Below are positions 33,584 to 36,508 of a stretch of 36,508 bases of DNA, piece after piece. This DNA is from JAHFRG01 sp041495205 (GTDB taxonomy: Bacteria > Pseudomonadota > Gammaproteobacteria > Burkholderiales > JAHFRG01). The notes below the pieces were generated by a model. It ran no database searches, was not told the DNA's origin, and worked only from the letters and a program-made list of their open reading frames with translations. Every line of letters starts with the position of its first letter. The stretch's first letter is position 1. The stretch is from the NCBI GenBank assembly GCA_041495205.1, contig JBGQCF010000020.1, forward strand, positions 1-36,508. The letters run 5' to 3'. The position numbers and the translations under genes were made by a program.

Positions 33584-33907
33584 ATGAACCTCAATCTCAG
33601 CGGACATCACCTGGAAATCACCCCGGCAATCCGTGATTACATCACTTCCAAGTTGAACCGAATCACACGCCACTTTGACCATGTGATTGACGTCAACGTG
33701 ATTCTTTCGGTGGAAAAACTGCAACAGAAAATCGAGGCCAACGTGCACGTGCGCGGCAGGGACATCTTCGTCGAGTGCGACGATGCCGATATGTACGCGG
33801 CGATTGATATGCTGGTGGACAAGCTCGACCGGAAAATCCTCAAACACAAGGAAAAAGGCTCCGGCCACCGCCACAACGGCGCGCTCAAGTACCAGCCCAG
33901 GGACTAA
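33584..33907 (+). CDS. hpf: Ribosome hibernation promoting factor, short form
   Basis: 107 residues, the short HPF/YfiA type, beginning MNLNLSGHHLEITPAIRDYI, with LDRKILKHKEK near the end. It binds the 30S decoding region and in the short form promotes 100S dimers together with RMF in gammaproteobacteria. Betaproteobacteria often lack RMF, so the exact mode here is open. AAGGAG stands seven bases before the ATG, one of the best ribosome-binding sites in the window. It sits directly after rpoN as in E. coli. Confidence 0.94.
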   Translation: MNLNLSGHHLEITPAIRDYITSKLNRITRHFDHVIDVNVILSVEKLQQKIEANVHVRGRDIFVECDDADMYAAIDMLVDKLDRKILKHKEKGSGHRHNGALKYQPRD

Positions 33908-33975
33908 GCTTTGCGCATGCACTCTTCCCGAGCCATTACAGCGGATCGTCACGCGAAAGCACGAAAGCACAGAAC

Positions 33976-34467
33976 ATGAATCTGATAGCAAAAGTGCTTC
34001 CCCCTTCCAATGTTATTCTCGACCTGGATGCAGGGAGCAAGAAGCGGGTGTTCGAGCAAGCGGGGCTGCTGTTTGAAAACAATCAGGGGATTGCGCGCGC
34101 CCAGGTGTTCGACAGCCTGTTCGCGCGCGAGAAGCTGGGCTCAACCGGGCTGGGACAGGGCGTCGCTCTCCCGCACGGCAAAATTAAATCGCTAAAGGAA
34201 GCGGTCGGTGCCCTGATCAGAACCAAAGCGCCGATTCCCTTCGATGCCCCGGACGGCGGGCCGGTCAACCTGATTTTCGTGTTGCTGGTGCCGGAACGCG
34301 CCACTGAACTGCACCTGGAGATCTTAAGCGAGCTCGCTCAAATTTTCAGCGACAGAAATCTGCGTGAGACCTTGCTAACATGCCAGGACGCATCACAAGT
34401 TTATCAACTCCTCAGCAAATGGCAGAACCATGCCCCAAGTCAGCGCAGCCCAGCTGTTTCAAGATAA
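33976..34467 (+). CDS. ptsN: Nitrogen-PTS EIIA protein PtsN
   Basis: 163-residue EIIA-Ntr. The phosphorylated histidine is His67 in GVALPHGK. In proteobacteria PtsN regulates K+ transport and other targets according to its phosphorylation by NPr. The C-terminal about 12 residues (after LLSKWQ) extend beyond the usual end and are encoded in a 38-base overlap with hprK. An HPr/NPr gene and ptsP are not in the window. Confidence 0.95.
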   Translation: MNLIAKVLPPSNVILDLDAGSKKRVFEQAGLLFENNQGIARAQVFDSLFAREKLGSTGLGQGVALPHGKIKSLKEAVGALIRTKAPIPFDAPDGGPVNLIFVLLVPERATELHLEILSELAQIFSDRNLRETLLTCQDASQVYQLLSKWQNHAPSQRSPAVSR

Positions 34468-35377
34468 CTGCGACAGGCTCGTGCTCTCCTGGATCGCCGG
34501 AGAGGCAAACCGCAGCCTGAGTAGCGACGACATCAACAGTTCGCCCAAAGGAGTAGTCGGCCATCTCAATTTCATCCATCCCAATTGGGTGCAGGTATTG
34601 GATGGCGCGGAAATCCAGTACTTGAGCAAACTCGATCCTTCTTCCTTGCGGCAGTCTTTGCAAAGCCTTTCCACGAATCCACCGTTCTGCTTCATCATCG
34701 CCGGCAATGGCGTAGTGCCGCCGGCGTTACAGGCCCTCGCGGAAGAAAAACAAATCCCGCTCATTCGTTCTGCCCAGTCCAGTCTGCAATTGATGAACAT
34801 CCTGCGCCTGTATCTCTCCAAAGTGCTGGCGGAATCCATCAACTTGCACGGCGTGTTTCTCGATGTGCTGGGTATGGGCGTGTTGCTCACCGGGGAAAGC
34901 GGGGTAGGGAAAAGCGAACTCGCGCTGGAACTCATCAGCCGCGGGCACGGCTTGGTCGCCGATGACAGCGTCGAGCTCTACCACATTGCGCCGGAAACGC
35001 TGGAAGGCCGCTCCCCGCCATTGCTTAGGGATTTTCTCGAGGTGCGCGGGCTGGGCGTATTAAACATCCGCACCATTTTCGGCGAAACCGCGGTGCGCCC
35101 GAAAATGAACCTTAAACTGATCGCGCACCTGGAAAAGCCGAAGGGATCGCACATTCCCGGACTGGAGCGGCTGCCGCTGGGCGCGAGTTCTGAGAACGTG
35201 CTTGGCTTAAAAATCCGCAAAGTGACCATTCCGGTGGCGGAAGGGCGCAACCTGGCGGTGCTGGTGGAAGCCGCGGTGCGCAACTATATCCTGCAGTTGC
35301 GCGGCATAGACAGCACCAAGGAATTCATTCAGCGCCACGAACAAATGATGGACAAGCAAACGGGCGGCAAACAGTGA
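34430..35377 (+). CDS. hprK: HPr kinase/phosphorylase
   Basis: 315 residues. Phosphorylates a serine of HPr and reverses the reaction. The kinase domain has LHGVFLDVLG (His140), Walker A GESGVGKS (155-162) and GLVADDSVEL. The signature loop lies around ELYHIAPETLEG...LEVRGLGVLNIRTIFG. Betaproteobacteria carry this otherwise Firmicute-typical enzyme beside ptsN and rapZ. Its ATG lies 38 bases inside ptsN, so translation is probably coupled. Confidence 0.95.
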   Translation: MPQVSAAQLFQDNCDRLVLSWIAGEANRSLSSDDINSSPKGVVGHLNFIHPNWVQVLDGAEIQYLSKLDPSSLRQSLQSLSTNPPFCFIIAGNGVVPPALQALAEEKQIPLIRSAQSSLQLMNILRLYLSKVLAESINLHGVFLDVLGMGVLLTGESGVGKSELALELISRGHGLVADDSVELYHIAPETLEGRSPPLLRDFLEVRGLGVLNIRTIFGETAVRPKMNLKLIAHLEKPKGSHIPGLERLPLGASSENVLGLKIRKVTIPVAEGRNLAVLVEAAVRNYILQLRGIDSTKEFIQRHEQMMDKQTGGKQ

Positions 35378-35417
35378 AGGGGGCTTTGACTCCGGCGGTG
35401 AGCGCTTACCAAGCCAT

Positions 35418-36254
35418 ATGCAGCTTATTCTGATCAGCGGTCTCTCCGGTTCAGGCAAAAGCATCGCGCTCAACGTCCTCGAAGACAGCGGGTTTTACTG
35501 CGTGGACAATCTGCCGGCGAAGCTTTTGCCGGATATCACGCATTTCCTGCAAGACTCGGGCTACTCGAAGGTTGCTGTTAGTATTGATGTACGCAGCGGC
35601 AACACGCTCAACCAGCTGCCGCAGCATGTCGCAGAACTGAAGCGGCAAGGCATTGATGTCAGCCTGTTGTTCCTCGAAGCGAAAAACGAAACGCTGATGA
35701 AGCGCTTCTCGGAAACGCGCCGTCGCCACCCGTTAAACGACGACGCGCGCACGCTTTCGGAATCCATCCGGCTGGAGCGCGAAAAGCTCGCCGACATCGG
35801 CGATCTGGCACAGCACATCGATACCAGCGATCTCAACCCCAATGCGTTGCGCGGCTGGATCAAGGATTTGCTGAAGATCGACCGCTCGCGCCTGACTTTG
35901 TTGTTCCAGTCATTCGGTTACAAGAACGGGATCCCGCTGGATGCCGACATGGTGTTCGATGTGCGCTGCCTGCCCAACCCGCATTACGATCCGGCGCTGC
36001 GCGACCTGACCGGCAAAGACAAGTCGGTGATCGAGTTTCTGCAAAATGAGAAAAGCGTGCTTGGCCTGCTCGCCGACATCCGGAGCTTCATAGAAAACTG
36101 GCTGCCGGGCTACGCCCGCGACAACCGCGATCACCTGACCATCGCCCTGGGCTGCACCGGCGGGCGTCACCGCTCGGTGTATTTCGCGGAGAAGCTTGCC
36201 GAGCATTTCCGTGCGCAGAACCAGGTGCTGGTCAGGCACCGCGAGCTTGGCTAA
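35418..36254 (+). CDS. rapZ: RNase adapter / nucleotide-binding protein RapZ
   Basis: 278 residues. Walker A is GLSGSGKS (8-15), a second nucleotide motif is DVRS (57-60), and the C-terminal RNA-binding domain has DVRCLPNPHYDP and GCTGGRHRSVYF. In E. coli RapZ directs RNase E to GlmZ and so controls GlmS and amino-sugar supply for the envelope; whether this holds here is unknown. Its TAA stop codon (36252-36254) is also the TAA that abuts the short MITE-like repeat. Confidence 0.95.
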   Translation: MQLILISGLSGSGKSIALNVLEDSGFYCVDNLPAKLLPDITHFLQDSGYSKVAVSIDVRSGNTLNQLPQHVAELKRQGIDVSLLFLEAKNETLMKRFSETRRRHPLNDDARTLSESIRLEREKLADIGDLAQHIDTSDLNPNALRGWIKDLLKIDRSRLTLLFQSFGYKNGIPLDADMVFDVRCLPNPHYDPALRDLTGKDKSVIEFLQNEKSVLGLLADIRSFIENWLPGYARDNRDHLTIALGCTGGRHRSVYFAEKLAEHFRAQNQVLVRHRELG

Positions 36255-36302
36255 GGAACCTCTGATGTCGTCGCAACCGCGCGGGACTTAATCAGAGATT
36301 CC
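36255..36302. mobile_element. 48-bp MITE-like remnant directly after rapZ
   Basis: GGAACCTCTGAT (36255-36266) and ATCAGAGATTCC (36291-36302) form a 12-bp inverted repeat with one mismatch. The same end sequences bound the 275-bp element at 7441-7715, and CGCGGGACTT precedes the right end in both. TAA flanks both sides (36252-36254 and, after one C, 36304-36306). It probably derives from the larger element by internal loss. As RNA it would fold into a hairpin just past the rapZ stop. Confidence 0.65.
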
Positions 36303-36352
36303 CTAACGCCCGCGCCATTCCTATCGGTATCGCTTTTGCGAGTACGCTGGTT

Positions 36353-36381
36353 TTGAGTAGCGGCCCATGCTGCTCTACAAT
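36353..36381 (+). promoter_or_regulatory. Sigma-70 promoter for ubiX
   Basis: TTGAGT (36353-36358), 17-base spacer, TACAAT (36376-36381). The start would be near 36388, about 23 bases before the ATG. The spacing is optimal, and the boxes match consensus at four and five of six bases. Confidence 0.6.
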
Positions 36382-36410
36382 GCGGAAGTAAAAGCGTCCC
36401 TTTCCCCACC

Positions 36411-36508
36411 ATGAATCCTGCGAAAACCATCACCCTCGCCTTCACCGGCGCCTCCGGCATGCCTTATGGCCTGCGCCTTCTGGAATGCCTGATGCTGAAC
36501 GGCGCACG
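36411..36508 (+). CDS. ubiX: Flavin prenyltransferase UbiX (5' part only)
   Basis: The window ends after 32 codons. The visible start MNPAKTITLAFTGASGMPYG, then LRLLECLMLNG, is the N-terminal FMN-binding GASG...G.RLLE motif of UbiX/Pad1. UbiX makes prenylated FMN for the UbiD decarboxylase in ubiquinone synthesis. Preceded by a sigma-70 promoter, so it is a separate unit from rapZ. Confidence 0.88.
   Translation, partial: MNPAKTITLAFTGASGMPYGLRLLECLMLNGA

Overview
The window looks like a betaproteobacterial chromosome, probably of the Nitrosomonadales/Gallionellaceae-Sulfuricellaceae type; I judge this from gene order and protein style, not from a search. Supporting signs are the order kdsD-kdsC-lptC-lptA-lptB-rpoN-hpf-ptsN-hprK-rapZ, a beta-type HPr kinase beside rapZ, an mlaFEDCB operon running into an ABC-2 exporter, bolA and murA, and moderately GC-rich DNA.

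Layout. (1) 202-6457, minus strand: a compact envelope operon, mlaF-mlaE-mlaD-mlaC-mlaB (phospholipid transport), yadG/yadH-like ABC-2 exporter, bolA/ibaG-like gene and murA. There is no mlaA in it. (2) 6613-7353: a lone ABC ATPase, followed by a 0.58-kb block without a gene that is a 549-bp inverted-repeat element interrupted by a second, 275-bp MITE-like element. (3) 7935-21699: a sigma-54 response regulator, then an MSHA-like type IV pilus / type II secretion-like machine: an ExeA/MshM-like ATPase fused to a SPOR-like domain, secretin MshL, MshN, c-di-GMP-type ATPase MshE, platform MshG, MshI/J/K-like assembly proteins, a large GspK-like pseudopilin and a prepilin. (4) 21709-23412, minus: a polytopic histidine kinase resembling PrsK. 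(5) 23526-25927: an ABC-2 permease, a membrane-anchored helical-repeat protein of unknown function, and a third prepilin with a good sigma-54 (-24/-12) promoter. A strong terminator at 25953-25980 closes the block. (6) 25990-27960, minus: a KefB-type K+/H+ antiporter. (7) 27961-28532: a repeat-filled gap. (8) 28533-36254: Kdo synthesis, Lpt transport, sigma-54, ribosome hibernation and nitrogen-PTS/RapZ genes. (9) A short MITE relative after rapZ, then the start of ubiX.

How it may work together. The most interesting unit is 6.6-25.9 kb. A PrsK/PrsR-like two-component pair brackets the pilus genes, an ABC exporter has its ATPase at one end and its permease at the other, and the likely major pilin has its own sigma-54 promoter. 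This suggests a surface or secretion organelle switched by a PilS/PilR-like signal through sigma-54, and possibly by c-di-GMP through MshE. The sigma-54 gene rpoN is also in the window. No prepilin peptidase, retraction ATPase (PilT) or exosortase is present here. The individual machine parts are known families; the bracketing, the split exporter, the non-canonical large pseudopilin and the 241-residue protein are the less described parts. The second notable layer is a set of at least three non-coding repeat families lying at gene ends.
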